Source: Lingula anatina (Eukaryota; Brachiopoda; Lingulata; Lingulida; Lingulidae). From it: a DNA stretch of 62,000 nt. The notes under the pieces were generated by a model, which was not told the origin of the DNA, ran no database searches, and saw only the letters and a program-made list of their open reading frames with translations. The stretch lies in the NCBI RefSeq assembly GCF_001039355.2, contig NW_019775580.1:40060-102059 (forward strand). The letters run 5' to 3'. How positions within the stretch are numbered: the stretch's first letter is position 1; each line of letters begins with the position of its first letter. The translations under genes and the position numbers were made by a program. Positions 1 through 10,728 of this stretch are shown piece by piece.

Positions 1-960
1 CTGCATTTACAGATTACTTTTCTTAGATAGTGACCTGAGCGGGACAATGCAGGGATTAGTTTGCCTCCAGCAGTGAACTAATCACAACCAGCATGAGTTT
101 TAATATTCTTATAAATATTTACTAATTAATAACAGGCCCCAAGCCGGTGGGGGGGTGGGGTGGGGGGTCAAAAGAACCTCCCTCTTTGCCGGTAAAATTC
201 TATCTAGGTGCACAGAGGCTTCATGGTAAAAGGTTCACTTTTTCAGAAAAATAACCCCCTTTTGAAATTGCTGGCTACAGGTCTGAATTAGCTATACGTA
301 GAATACGTATGAGATGATCAACATATTTCAATAGTTCTGAAAAATTAACTAGCTGTTCAACAAGACAGTATGGCTTATATTGCATTGTGTCTACGACTAA
401 CACTGCATAAAAAAAAACAAAAACAAAAAAAAAAAAAACAATCTCAAAATATTTTAATCTATAAACTTTATCATAGTAATTAAGAAAGTTTTAACAAACA
501 AGAATAGCAGTGATTAAAATAAGTGAGTGTCTTCATTAATATCTTATCTCATTAGCTTTTATGTACATGATTTAAAATACATACAAAGAAAATCATGGCA
601 CCTCATTTTAAGGCAAAGAGACAATGCTTGGTACCAAAACCAGCAACAAATGTTGATCAAAAATGTAATTTAAAAAAATAATAAAAATAGTAATAAATAA
701 TAAGAAATAGACGAATGAGGCAGTTAGACCCCTCCCCCAATAATAAATAATATATATACATGAATACTTAACCTTTCCTAACAATACCATGTGCATGCTG
801 TTGGTGAACATCAAAACATATTGCATTGGCACCAGCTGGTGTTATAACTATGTATTTTTTGGAACACTAACATGATTGTCATAATCAATGCAAGGTTGAA
901 ATTAAAGAGGATTTTTTTTTTCAAATTTTGAAAAGTTTCAGTTTCAATTGATTTTAATCT
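1..960. other. AT-rich sequence, no gene recognised
   Basis: I see no coding signal or repeat family here. It holds a G-rich run near 148-169, an A-rich low-complexity tract near 409-439 and scattered A/T runs. Short open frames in it have no recognisable protein features. Confidence 0.6.
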
Positions 961-973
961 CCACTAACTACAC

Positions 974-1034
974 AGTGGTGGTGGTGGTTTTTGGTGGTGG
1001 TGGTGGTTGGTGGTGGTGATGGTGGTGGTTGGTG
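974..1034 (+). repeat. (GGT)n microsatellite
   Basis: Interrupted GGT trinucleotide repeat with TTT and GAT interruptions. It is seen directly and no function is implied. Confidence 0.9.
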
Positions 1035-1818
1035 TGGGGTCGTCAAGCTCTGGACACCAGGCTGCAACGGACACTGAGTAAACAGAGGGAATTGGGAAAC
1101 CGACTCCTGAAGAACAGAGGGCTGTGGATGAGTTTAGAGCTCAACTGCAACTGTAGAGATATGCGAGGTGATACTGGTGCTTGAGGTGGCAGTGGTGATC
1201 CAAAAAAGGCACTGGAGAGTTACCAAATGATATCAAGTGTGTCAGCAGAGGAGGCCGACTCACTTCTGAAGGTTTTTGGATAGGATTCTCACTGCCACCT
1301 GTTAGGGTTGCTAACTTTTCTTTCTCCATTTAGCAATTAACTAAATTAGAACTGTACTGCGTTTATGTCAATATGTATGATTTTAAAATTGCAGACAATG
1401 GAATGAAATATCACAAATGAATTTCATCTGGGAATCCTTAAGAGAGGCCAGGGGGGACATTTTAGAATTTGTAGTGGCCTCTAAGCCTGGGAGCGGAAAT
1501 GGTGCACGCACATGTGCAGATGACTCTTTTTCAATGCTAGATCTCTAGCAACAGAGTGTATACACCTAACTGCAGGTAACCACATCCCAACAGATTGTGC
1601 ATTAAGTTGTGCATTATTATTACTAGTGTTTCTACTCCTCTTCCATTGTAGGATAAATTGCGCTGAAGATATTCCACAAGATATTATGGACGTTGCTTGC
1701 AGTATGGTTGTACCGCAGATGTCAACAATAGAAAAGGTCAAGCTGATGCATAGATAAGTATGTGTAAAAGCATTATTTAAAGGAAAAGTAACAAAAGTAA
1801 TAATCGTACAAGACCATC

Positions 1819-2184
1819 ACCGTTGGCAACCCCAAACTCCACAGGGTATTCCGCAAACGCCTTGTTGCAGATTTGATTAGTTCAGTGCATGGAAATTTGG
1901 ACCCCTCTAGAAGTGTTGGCAGACCCAGTACAAGTGATGATTCTCTATTTAGACTTATGGGCCAACACTTTCCTATTAAAATAACAGCAACAGGAAAAAG
2001 GAAAAACATAACAAGAGCTTGTGTGGTGGGTTCTACAGCAGAGCTGCACCAATTTCCTGCTGGGCAAAAAAGAAAGAGAACTGGAAAAGAAGCCAGTTAC
2101 AATTGTGATAAATGTGACAAAGCACTTTTTGTTGATCCTTGTTTCAAGCTTTTTCATACTCAAAAGGACTTTATAAAAGCATAG
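1819..2184 (+). pseudogene. piggyBac transposase C-terminal fragment
   Basis: An open frame of about 122 codons reads through the C-terminal end of a piggyBac-type (DDE_Tnp_1_7 / PGBD) transposase. It starts with a segment reading VGNPKLHRVFRKRLVADL and continues with a low-complexity serine/aspartate stretch. It ends with a cysteine-rich zinc-ribbon-like module: CDKCDKALFVDPCF followed by LFHTQ. In the family this module follows the catalytic core and ends the protein. The catalytic Asp residues and the N-terminus are absent, and one expected Cys of the finger (after RACVV) is replaced. It is therefore a decayed 5'-truncated copy. A second piece from the core of a similar protein lies at 6870-7085. 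No terminal repeats with TTAA were located. Family assignment is from motif recognition. Confidence 0.7.
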
Positions 2185-3700
2185 GCATCTTTTAAAAACA
2201 GACATGCTTGCAACTTTGTAACATTTTTGTTTTTATGTAATTCCAGAATGCAGAATCACTTCTCAAGGGAGCAGATTTGGGTTTGGTCAACCAATCCCTC
2301 AGCCAGCCTTTTAGGACTTACAAAGCGACTTCTGCGAGAATGAAGAAAAAGTGAGGAAAGCTTAGGCGATGTTCCACTTTGAAAAATGGATTGTTTTAGG
2401 ATCTGCACGCTTTCTTACGTTTACCACAGTAAGCTACTTCGACAAGACAGGCCAAAATATTCTATACGTAAAGAGTCTTTTTCTAAACATCTGTTTTACT
2501 CTCTACTTTCCTGTTGGCAATGCCAAATCCTGCCAGGTGTATCAGAGAATATCTGCTGCCATGAAGTGGAAGTGGTACAGAACAAAAGCAAAGAGGAGAA
2601 TGTGCAGTGCATTCCTGTTGGCATTGCAAAATTCTGCCAGGCGTAACAGAGAATATCTGCTGCCATGAAGTGGAAGTGGTACAAAACAAAAACAAAAAGG
2701 AGAATGTGCAGTGCATTCCTGTTGGCATTGCCAAATCCTGCCAAGTGCATCAGAGAATATCTGAAAAAACATGGCGGCTCCCTGAGTATTGCACCCTTTT
2801 GGTCGGGGCTCCTAATGAACAATCACCACCATGATACAAACTCCTCTGCTGAATACTGGTTCAAGATCGTGAAATGACATACTGCAGTGAAAAACAAGAA
2901 TGCAACCTAGCCTATTCATCAGAAGGCTACACGCCAATGTTACCACCGCCCAATTATTCACGTTACACCAACAATACTCAACAGATACCATACCTACAGT
3001 ATGCCCCACACATGCAAGCACAAGACATGCAGTCAAAACATACAATCTACAACAACAACATACACAACACAGCTTGAGTACAAGCAGCTCCGCAACCTGT
3101 CGACATGAAAGAAATTTTGGACATGAAAGTTAAGGCAAGCGGGCCCCAGAGGTTTTGCATAATCTGATGGAAAGATTATATACCAAAGAAGAAAGAATCA
3201 ACAAAAACAAAAACATGACAGGTTCTTCTGAGGGTTGAGAAAAAAATGAACACTAATGCAAAGAGCGTTTGGAAATAATACGGCAATGCCAGGAGGCAAT
3301 CTATACAATAAGAACTGCAGATTGCTACAGAAGCTGCATTTCTGCAATGAACCAAGCAAACAGAGGACTGTGATGCTATGAAGCATGAAAGCTTTGTGAA
3401 GATTACCATTAATACTAAAATTGTGCAGTCGGAACTTTCAAGCGTTTATTCCTTGCTCAGAGGGGAATGAGTCATTTTCTGAAGAAGAGGGTGATTTCTT
3501 GAGTTTAAACGATGTGTTATATCAATTTATGTACCTTTATAAGATTTTATGTTACATGCAGCATGTGTAGCTACCAAAATTACAGTGCGAGAAAGATAAC
3601 TGACTATGATGGTGCCTGAAAATAAATACGATACCAATTGCGATGCGATACAAATTGCGATGTTCTTATTTTAAGAAGTGTTTTTATCTCAATATATTAA
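2185..3700. other. Non-coding or unrecognised stretch containing a minisatellite
   Basis: Apart from the 104-bp tandem repeat annotated separately, I recognise nothing. Frames near 3100-3480 look like decayed transposon-protein sequence with many stops (a lysine-rich segment, then a Ser/Glu-rich one) but I cannot assign a family. Confidence 0.4.
2507..2770 (+). repeat. Minisatellite, period 104 bp, about 2.5 copies
   Basis: Three diverged copies of a unit start near 2513, 2617 and 2721, each with a 'gttggca(a/t)tgc' core and 'gagaatatctg', spaced exactly 104 bases apart. Because 104 is not a multiple of three, the open frames across it shift between copies, which argues against coding. Copies differ by scattered substitutions. 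Confidence 0.85.
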
Positions 3701-3730
3701 TATTAAAATGTATTATATATATATTAGGCC

Positions 3731-4080
3731 ATGCGTTTCGGTTGTACTGAAATGAGAATACAAATCCCTTCATCCCTTGTTTTAAGCAGCAAAACATACT
3801 CAAATTACAAGAGCCATAACACATTTAAAGCTCTCATTGGTATTGCCACAAACGGTGCTATATCATTTATTTCATCTTTGTTGAGTAGCTACACTTCTGC
3901 TACAGAAATCACTTGATTACTTGGAATACTGCACCTTTTAGGAGTGAGTGTAATGACTGACAAAGGCAGCCAGTTTAGAGTAAAAAAAGTGTCTCTCAAC
4001 ATACCCCCTTTTCGCTTCAACTCACAGTTTACCTTTGGACAAGTAGCCAATACCAAGGGAATAGCATTTCAGAAAGACAT
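3731..4080 (+). pseudogene. PIF/Harbinger-type (DDE_Tnp_4) transposase fragment
   Basis: Translated segments match the middle of the DDE_Tnp_4 superfamily (HARBI1-like nucleases and THAP-associated transposases). Visible motifs in order are TEMRIQIPSSLVL, TYSNYKSHNTFKALIGIA, then after a stop/frame change at 3914-3916 SVMTDKGSQF, and KVSLNIPPF. In the family the first segment carries the first catalytic Asp (D-A-T-E-V) and the 'MADKGF' segment the second. Here DATE has become GCTE, so the first catalytic Asp appears lost, while the Asp of TDKG remains. The stop codon, the frame change and the altered catalytic residue mark it as a dead copy. A C-terminal piece of the same family lies at 5690-5905 and a THAP-like piece at 4385-4510. 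Confidence 0.75.
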
Positions 4081-4384
4081 CCCTAACCAGGCAGCATCTA
4101 TAAGTGTACTGAAACATTCTCATGGAGTTGTCACCCCAGTCATGGCAGGAGCTCTACAGACAATCGCCAATGAGACAGTGAGGCCAACAAAAATGTTAGC
4201 TATAAAGAGATATCATATTCCCCAATCATTGTCAGTTGAGCAAAATATTTGTGACGTCATCTGAGTGACTCCTCAGACGGGTCGTCAGATCTGAAACACA
4301 TGGGTAGACATTGAATTGTCAGTGGGTGCTCAAATACTAATGAACATGCCAGTATTTGGATACACACATACCCAAAAATAAAGC

Positions 4385-4510
4385 AGTTACTCAGAAATGG
4401 AAAAAACATTGTCAATTTGACAAGAGTATGGGATTTAGAGTTAAAAGATGCTGTGACAAACCACTCGGCGATCTGTAGCGCTCATTTCAAGGAGGCTACT
4501 TCAATGAGGG
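4385..4510 (+). pseudogene. THAP-domain-like zinc finger fragment
   Basis: One frame reads a Trp-Lys-Lys-His-Cys segment; a neighbouring frame reads NHSAICSAHFKEA, which resembles the 'S.ICS.HF' end of a THAP (C2CH) DNA-binding domain. Two frames are needed to follow it, so it is broken. THAP domains are commonly fused to or encoded beside DDE_Tnp_4 transposases, which fits the neighbouring fragment at 3731-4080. Assignment rests on the short ICSAHF motif. Confidence 0.45.
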
Positions 4511-5640
4511 ACAGCAAATGAAGACTCGGCTTGGTTTGGCTCAGTAAGTTCATAATTTTGGTCACTTTTACCTTAATCTTATGTTTCCTTTTATTCGAGA
4601 CTTATTTATTATCTTTTTTATATCTTGATAAATATATACATATTAACTTCAGTTGTATGGGTGGTGGTGCAATTAGTGCTGGATGGGGTTTTGAGTCTCC
4701 TCAAAGGAGACCATGTTACTTCTTCAGAGGGCCATTGCATAGCACAAGATGGCTCAATTAGGGAAGGAGCCTTATGCATAGTCCCACATGCTGGGCAAGA
4801 TGATGAAGCCAAGGTACTGTATAAATCTAGCAAGTGTTCATTTTCAGTATTGAAGGTGTGTGTTGGAGGGGTACATATCTGGTCCTTTTTTAGGTGTTTG
4901 ATTCCAAAAGTCAGGACAAGAAAATATGTTATTATTCTAACAAAAATGATGTCGACAGACCTCCCATTTGTGTTAAGGACTGTGCATAAACACAGAGCTC
5001 ATGCACTCACTAGTATGCTTCCCAGCCATCCACATTTTTCATTTTATTTATTTATCTTATTATTATTATTATTTTTTATTTTAATTATTATTATTATTTT
5101 TTTTTTTGAGAGGCATTCTTGATAATGTCAGTGTTTTAGACTTGGGTTGATGATTTTAAGTATACATGTCCTATAATAATTCAGATTTATTTGTACTATC
5201 CCTGTAGTGATACATTTGAAGAAAAGAGAAGTTGCTTAGTCTGAAAAATGTGTGTACAGTGTACCTTTCTCTACAGCCAACAAAGAAAAATGCATGAAGA
5301 GGAAACAAAAGGAAGAAGCAAAAAAGAAGAATTCCTCCCAAGGTAGTAAGTAAATTCCAAAAACTACAGATTTGACGTTCATTGATAATTTGAAAGGGGT
5401 TCATTTCCTGTTTTGGCGAAATGGAGAAAGTCAAGTTTTTATGGTTTTACGCTAGAAGATCTGCAAGAAGTGACTTTGAGAGCTGGTGGAAGGTAGAAGG
5501 GCATGCCTTTCACGGCTGCTGAGTCAATTATTTTTTGTTTGCCTGATAAAGCTGCTATTCACGAATAATTGCTGAAAATTTGAAGATCCTAACTGCAATA
5601 GTTTTTGAAGATATTTATATTTTATTAGCATAGGGTGATT
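4511..5640. other. Unassigned sequence with T/A-rich tracts
   Basis: One + frame (4625-5122) stays open for 165 codons but ends in a low-complexity T-rich tail derived from (TTA)n and T-runs at about 5040-5106. I do not consider it a gene without further support. No domain recognised. Confidence 0.4.
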
Positions 5641-5689
5641 TAAGCATTAATTCCTGGAATTAAGGTGGACACTTAAGTAGGTCAAACAG

Positions 5690-5905
5690 TCCAGGAATGT
5701 GAATGCTATAGGGTTAAAAACACTAGACATGAACCTTAAAAATGTTGTACACACTATAATGGCATGTTCTATTTTACACAATTTGTGTGAACGAGAGGGG
5801 GATCCCTTCCGTGGACAATGTTTGGAGGATGTCCAATGGGCCAATGAAAGATTTTTGCAACCAAGAGTTTGGCAAGTTGTTAGACAGGATGTCCCAAGGG
5901 GTGAT
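5690..5905 (+). pseudogene. PIF/Harbinger transposase C-terminal fragment
   Basis: Open frame containing LKTLDMNLKNVVHTIMACSI followed by LHNLCEREGDPF. This is the characteristic C-terminal helix of DDE_Tnp_4/HARBI1-like transposases (family pattern: DM.L....II.ACC.LHN.CE..GD.F). The N-terminal two thirds are not directly upstream, so this is a detached 3' fragment on the same strand as the piece at 3731-4080. The two could belong to one element separated by an insertion or to two copies. Confidence 0.7.
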
Positions 5906-6349
5906 GTCGCAAGGGCATCTTTCGTACATTGCTTCAGCTCTCATCCTCATATGAAAGATAAAATGTTAGTTACATTTTGTTGCTTTTTATGAATGAATAT
6001 ACTATGGTTGAAAAGACAAAATATACACGGTGTTAACTAGAAAATTGAGGAACAAAATATATTTGTCATAATATCAAAATTTATGGAGAATATCATAGTT
6101 GGCCCAAAAAATTGTATGCACAGTGCATCCATGCGTATGCCTGATTATGCCCCTGCTCTTTGAAGAAATGTGCATTGTACTTGAAATCCGATGCAATGCA
6201 ATTTCTAGATGAGGTATTGCGAAAAAATGCAGATGACTTTTTCAAGCTGTGCAGGGTAGAAAGGACTTGCCAAGTCTCCAGCCAAGCTCTATCTTGAATA
6301 AGAACAAGTTTAACCGTCCAAACAGAATACCATTGGCAAATGAATCAAT

Positions 6350-6860
6350 CACTGTTGTCGCAGACAATTAAAGCGGGCCCAAGACTTGCATAAAAGTGCT
6401 GGAATACCATTAGGTCCTTGTGGTGTCCCTGAAATTATAAAGTTTCAGTCATATTTGAGCGATTATCAAATATCTGTTTTTCTGGAGATCACTTTATGAA
6501 TTTAATTCATAAAGTTTTGAAGGAATTGTTTTTATTTCATCATAAGAGTCATTATGATGTCATAACTTCAGTAACAGGATTCATGCGTAGGGTGTACTAC
6601 TGTACAGAATGCAATATAGGTTTTGATCACATTTGTGATCATTCATGTGAAAAATAATGCGAAACGGGTAAAAGAGATTCGTCATGCACTTTTGAAACAT
6701 GGCATCATTGCAATGATTGTAACAGAAATTTCCTCTCGGACTGTTGTTTTTGCAATCATAAACTTGTGCCGGAAATTGGTAAATGGTCTATCTGCAAACG
6801 ATTTACTCTCTGTAAAAAGTGCGCCAAATTTGTTCATCATCGACGAAAGGAAAAACACAA
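6350..6860 (+). pseudogene. Polinton-like type-B DNA polymerase, N-terminal remnant (copy 0)
   Basis: This stretch is about 90 percent alike to 15310-15800 by eye and carries the same N-terminal half of a large protein-primed-type DNA polymerase B. Visible pieces are LGPCGVPEI, then a Cys/His-rich region with YYCTECNIGFDH, CDHSCEK and TWHHCNDCNRNF. A stop codon interrupts the Cys-rich region (around 6656, where copy 2 has Tyr). At about 6860 the similarity ends and piggyBac-like sequence begins, so the copy was truncated or invaded. The family is known from Maverick/Polinton and adintovirus-like elements. The polymerase catalytic motifs are absent here. Described as a broken remnant only. Confidence 0.65.
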
Positions 6861-6869
6861 GTGTTTCAA

Positions 6870-7085
6870 AAAGGTGGAATGTATGCTGTGTCTTGGTTGT
6901 GAGAAAAAAGAGAAAAGTCAGTGTCTTGTCAACTGTCAATAGTTTAGGTGACATTCAAATTGTGCAGCATGGTAAAGGTGGGAAGCCTAATGTGACATAC
7001 CCAAAACCCATTGCAATCAAAGAATACAGTGACAATTACAATGGTGTAGATAAGTCAGATAAAAAAATGGTGAAAATACATCTTC
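6870..7085 (+). pseudogene. piggyBac transposase core fragment
   Basis: The frame reads KKRKVSVLSTVNSLGDIQI, a glycine/lysine segment, then YPKPIAIKEYSDNYNGVDKS. In piggyBac-family transposases the 'W.D...V..LST' strand and the 'P..i.dYN..MGGVD.SD' block carry conserved catalytic-domain positions; the Asp of GVDKSD is visible. The upstream part of the frame belongs to the polymerase remnant, so the reading frame is a chimera of two elements. No start codon of its own. Probably related to the C-terminal fragment at 1819-2184. Confidence 0.65.
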
Positions 7086-7364
7086 TGGCTTGTCCGAGAT
7101 GTAAGCATTGTAAATGCTTACATATTGTATCTAGAAGCCCAAGACGGTCCTTGCTTAAAGCCAATGGGCCGAATGAATAAAAAATAGTATTTACTACCAA
7201 GCAAAAGTAAAAAGTAAAAGCATGTTCTCATAAGATTTTAGCAAGAGCATAAGGCAAAGCTTGAAATCATATGAATAAACTTTACCTTACACTTCAAAGC
7301 ATATGCTTTCACTTTTTAAGCATTAAATTTTACTTATCTAGAACATGGTTAGGAGCTCATTCAA

Positions 7365-7634
7365 GTGGGGAAATTCAGCATTGGTTTAGCCACAAAACGA
7401 CGCGCACCATCCACCATCACATCTGAGGACATCGAAGGTGGGGGAAGCATTAGGCATATTCCTGACCCACAACCAGTGGCAAGCAGCTCACGGGAACCCC
7501 AGACCACTCATCTGGAGAGACGATCTCCACAGTCAGCTCACCCTTATCTGCTGCCACCACTGCCTAATAAAGCCAAACTACCAGAGAGTGAAGAGACCAG
7601 CAAACTGTCAACCACCAAACTTATTGAATTTTGA
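7365..7634 (+). CDS. Ser/Pro-rich ORF of unknown function
   Basis: An 89-codon frame beginning with GKFSIGLATKRRAPSTITSE, rich in Ser and Pro, ending 40 bases before the next ORF. I do not recognise it. Position and strand suggest it is part of the same transposon-derived unit as the MADF/Myb-like ORF that follows. The start codon is uncertain, and it could equally be a chance frame. Confidence 0.3.
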   Translation: MGKFSIGLATKRRAPSTITSEDIEGGGSIRHIPDPQPVASSSREPQTTHLERRSPQSAHPYLLPPLPNKAKLPESEETSKLSTTKLIEF

Positions 7635-7673
7635 ACTTTCCGGTTCATGCAGACTGATCACTCCTGAACAGAG

Positions 7674-8018
7674 ATGTCAGAAGCAAAGCAGAAAACCTTC
7701 GTTGCATTGCTTAAGGAGATGCCTGTTCTTCTGAATAAATCTCAAATCCCCAGTATGAAACAGGAGAAGCCTGATGCACGTGAGAAGTTTATCACGTCTT
7801 ACAAATTAAAAAGTGGAATATCACTAACTAAGGAACAGCTCATGAAAAAGATTAACAACATGGGAAATACCGTCAAGTCCAAATCTGACATAAAAAAAAA
7901 AAAAAAAAAAATTGGCAACAAACCAATCAAATTGTGCGACTGGTCTCGTCGAGGCTGGTACACCTTCCTCCTACGACCAAGTTGCATAAATGCAGTCATT
8001 TTGCCCACGGTCAACTGA
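7674..8018 (+). pseudogene. MADF/Myb-like regulatory ORF, broken by an A-run
   Basis: Starts at ATG 7674 with SEAKQKTFVALLKEMPVLLN, followed by a helix-rich basic region with SGISLTKEQLMKKINNMG. The arrangement (short helical N-terminus, 'LL.E.PVL.NKSQ', then 'LMKKI.NM' and a Lys-rich tail) resembles Myb/SANT-like or MADF-like proteins carried by transposons and found as expanded families in invertebrates. After about 75 codons an 18-base A-run (7891-7908) is followed by a short recognisable NKPIKL and then unrelated sequence, so the C-terminal part is lost. Domain name is tentative; the transposon origin is inferred from the neighbourhood. Confidence 0.45.
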
Positions 8019-8540
8019 ACACTTCACTTCAAGTTGAAACTCAAGGTAGATCTACAGCTACCTTGAAATTTTGAAGCAAATACTTGGACAGTTAGAGCAA
8101 ATGTTCAGTTTTATATATGTGTGTGACAAGTGACAAGACACTCATGAATATTTAGCAGTTAATGTAACATCCGGTAACTCTGAAAGTCACGTGGTGAATT
8201 TGACCTTGTACTAGTATTCATTCACTGTGTGTGCAGTGACAGAGACCAAGAGGCACGTGTGTTGTGTGCAGTTGTGTGCTCTAGGTGTTGTCCGAAGTTG
8301 TCTGTCAGGGGGCCTTATATATGCCATCTTCTTACATATGCCTTCTTTTTATATACCTTAGTATGCCACAGTCAGGCCGTTAAATGACTTTATATGCCCC
8401 AACGAACTGAATAAACTTTTGGAAAACTAATCATCTTTGTCATTGTTGCCATGCTATGAAAATATAAAAACACTCGGTTACATGTGGTTTTTAGCATTTG
8501 CTAAAATGAAACAAGAAAATGGTAATTGCTTTTGCTAGTA
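8019..8540. other. Unassigned non-coding stretch
   Basis: No open frame or repeat family recognised. Several CACGTG-type hexamers and GT-rich words occur between 8190 and 8280, without clear organisation. Confidence 0.4.
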
Positions 8541-8750
8541 GCAATAGTATCTCGATGAATTATGAAACCTCTTAGATAGTGAATTATGACACCTTGCGTA
8601 ACAACTCACACTTGCAATTACCACATATCAGTCTAATTTTGACTTTAAGAACTTCCATTTCCATATACTGCATGGAAGGTGATAATCACATATTCACAGT
8701 AAATACTTGGGTGGTAACTATTTACTCCCTTTACAGCAGTTACTTGTGAG
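8541..8750 (+). pseudogene. Polinton-like PolB C-terminal tail (copy 1)
   Basis: About 210 bases nearly identical to 16800-17010 and 19390-19590. In those copies the sequence encodes the last segment of the polymerase, with the pattern ISRNYETSQIVNYDTLRN followed by DNHIFTANT and a stop. Here a TAG and other substitutions interrupt it, and nothing of the upstream polymerase is attached. It directly precedes an SGNH-like region, as in copies 2 and 3. Confidence 0.6.
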
Positions 8751-8869
8751 TTAATATTTCTGTCCATTTGTTCAATCTCGTTGCTTTCATTCATTTAGTG
8801 TTTTTTAGCTGTTTTTTTCCTGTCCTTTTTTCTCTTTTTTTTTTTTTTTTTCACTTGTTGTCAATTTAC

Positions 8870-10728
8870 CTTTACTATGCCCCTACCCATTGTTTGTGTC
8901 GTTGACCAGTTTCATAACCCGTCTCAGTGATTTTTTTAATACCCCTCCTTCTCATGCTTCTGTTTCCTGCTGCTCGGTCATTCTTCATGGAAGAGGTGGC
9001 ACCACTCTCCCACGGTTTCGTTCTTAGTATCTTCATTCTCATCGCTCCTCACAACCTCAGGTTGTAATTCTTGAACTTGGTACAAATGACCTTTCCTCTC
9101 GAGATCCTGTGGTTGGATGATCGACCTCATTAACACCATCCATAGGACTGGTGTTAAGCATGTTGCTGTCTGTCAGGTTATATATAGATCTGACAGTTTA
9201 AGAGATAGGCGGTTAAATACAACCCTTATCTGTCTGAACTTCTAAGAAATATACCCTACACCACTTTCTGGTGGCACAAAGGACTTATTAACCCCAAACA
9301 GCCTGTTCTCCTACCTGACGGCGTACAGTATGACAGGCAGGCAGATAAATACAACTATCATCTGTGTGAACTTCTAAGAAATATACCCTACGCCACTTTC
9401 TGGTGGCACAAAGGACTTATTAACCCCAAACATCCTGTTCTCCTACCTGACGGCATACAGCATGACAGGCAGGCAGATAAATACAACTGTCATCTGTCTG
9501 AACTTCTAAGAAATATACCCTACGCCACTTTCTGGTGGCACAAAGGACTTATTAACCCCAAACATCCTGTTCTCCTACCTGACGGCACACAGTATGACAG
9601 GCAGGCAGATAAATACAACTGTCATCTGTCTGAACTTCTAAGAAATATACCCTACGCCACTTTCTGGTGGCACAAAGGACTTATTAACCCCAAACATCCT
9701 GTTCTCCTACCTGACGGCATACAGCATGACAGGCAGGCAGATAAATACAACTGTCATCTGTCTGAACTTCTAAGAAATATACCCTACGCCACTTTCTGGT
9801 GGCACAAAGGACTTATTAACCCCAAACATCCTGTTCTCCTACCTGACGGCACACAGTATGACAGGCAGGCAGATAAATACAACTGTCATCTGTCTGAACT
9901 TCTAAGAAATATACCCTACGCCACTTTCTGGTGGCACAAAGGACTTATTAACCCCAAACATCCTGTTCTCCTACCTGACGGCATACAGCATGACAGGCAG
10001 GCAGATAAATACAACTGTCATCTGTCTGAACTTCTAAGAAATATACCCTACGCCACTTTCTGGTGGCACAAAGGACTTATTAACCCCAAACATCCTGTTC
10101 TCCTACCTGACGGCACACAGTATGACAGGCAGGCAGATAAATACAACTGTCATCTGTCTGAACTTCTAAGAAATATACCCTACGCCACTTTCTGGTGGCA
10201 CAAAGGACTTATTAACCCCAAACATCCTGTTCTCCTACCTGACGGCATACAGCATGACAGGCAGGCAGATAAATACAACTGTCATCTGTCTGAACTTCTA
10301 AGAAATATACCCTACGCCACTTTCTGGTGGCACAAAGGACTTATTAACCCCAAACATCCTGTTCTCCTACCTGACGGCACACAGTATGACAGGCAGGCAG
10401 ATAAATACAACTTTACTATCATCTGTGTGAACTTCTAAGAAATATACCCGACGTCACTGACTGGTGGCATTAGGGACTTATCAACCCAAAGCAGCCTGTT
10501 CTCCTACCTGACGGCGTACAGTATGACAGGCAGGCAGATAAATACAACTGTCATCTGTGTGAATTTCTAAGAAATATACCCTACGTCACTTTCTTGTGGC
10601 ATAAGGGACTAATCAACCCAACACAGCCTGTTCTCCTACCTGATGGTATACACCTGAACCCTCTTGGCCAGTGCAGGTTGTATAAATCTCTTCGTGTTGC
10701 GGCAATGAAGGCTGTTAATTCACTTTAA
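8870..10728 (+). pseudogene. SGNH/GDSL-hydrolase-like region with expanded internal repeat
   Basis: Pieces of an SGNH (GDSL esterase-like) domain are readable. Block I corresponds to AGHSFVTRLSDF in copies 2 and 3 and is mutated here. Block III is VVILELGTNDLSS near 9060-9105, followed by DLINTIHRTGVKHVAVCQVI. Block V is DGIHLNPLGQCRLYKSLR near 10642-10700, containing the Asp and His of the catalytic D-x-x-H pair, then a stop at 10726-10728. Such esterase domains occur in several transposable elements. Between blocks III and V a 44-codon segment has been amplified into a 132-bp array (separate entry). Block I is damaged, frame changes occur near 9206 and 10412, and a TAG interrupts the tenth unit, so the locus is not an intact gene. 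Confidence 0.6.
9215..10650 (+). repeat. 132-bp in-frame tandem array, 11 units, two-unit higher-order repeat
   Basis: Units begin at 9215, 9347, 9479, 9611, 9743, 9875, 10007, 10139, 10271, 10403 and 10540. The first nine are exactly 132 bases (44 codons), the tenth is 137 (5-base insertion plus an in-frame TAG), the last diverges into the block V end. Each unit encodes LLRNIPYATFWWHKGLINPK followed by HPVLLPDG. Units 2-9 alternate strictly between GIQHD and GTQYD, so the real period of the inner part is 264 bases. The unit frame is open from 9209 to the TAA at 10436-10438 (409 sense codons) and contains no ATG. Unit identity is near-complete, implying recent expansion or homogenisation. Confidence 0.95.

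Noticed and set aside
4625-5122. 165-codon + frame as a gene
   Set aside because: The C-terminal third is low-complexity T-rich sequence, no domain and no start context; left unassigned.
9215-10650. CRISPR-like array
   Set aside because: Units are contiguous without spacers, coding in one frame, in a eukaryotic genome; it is a minisatellite.
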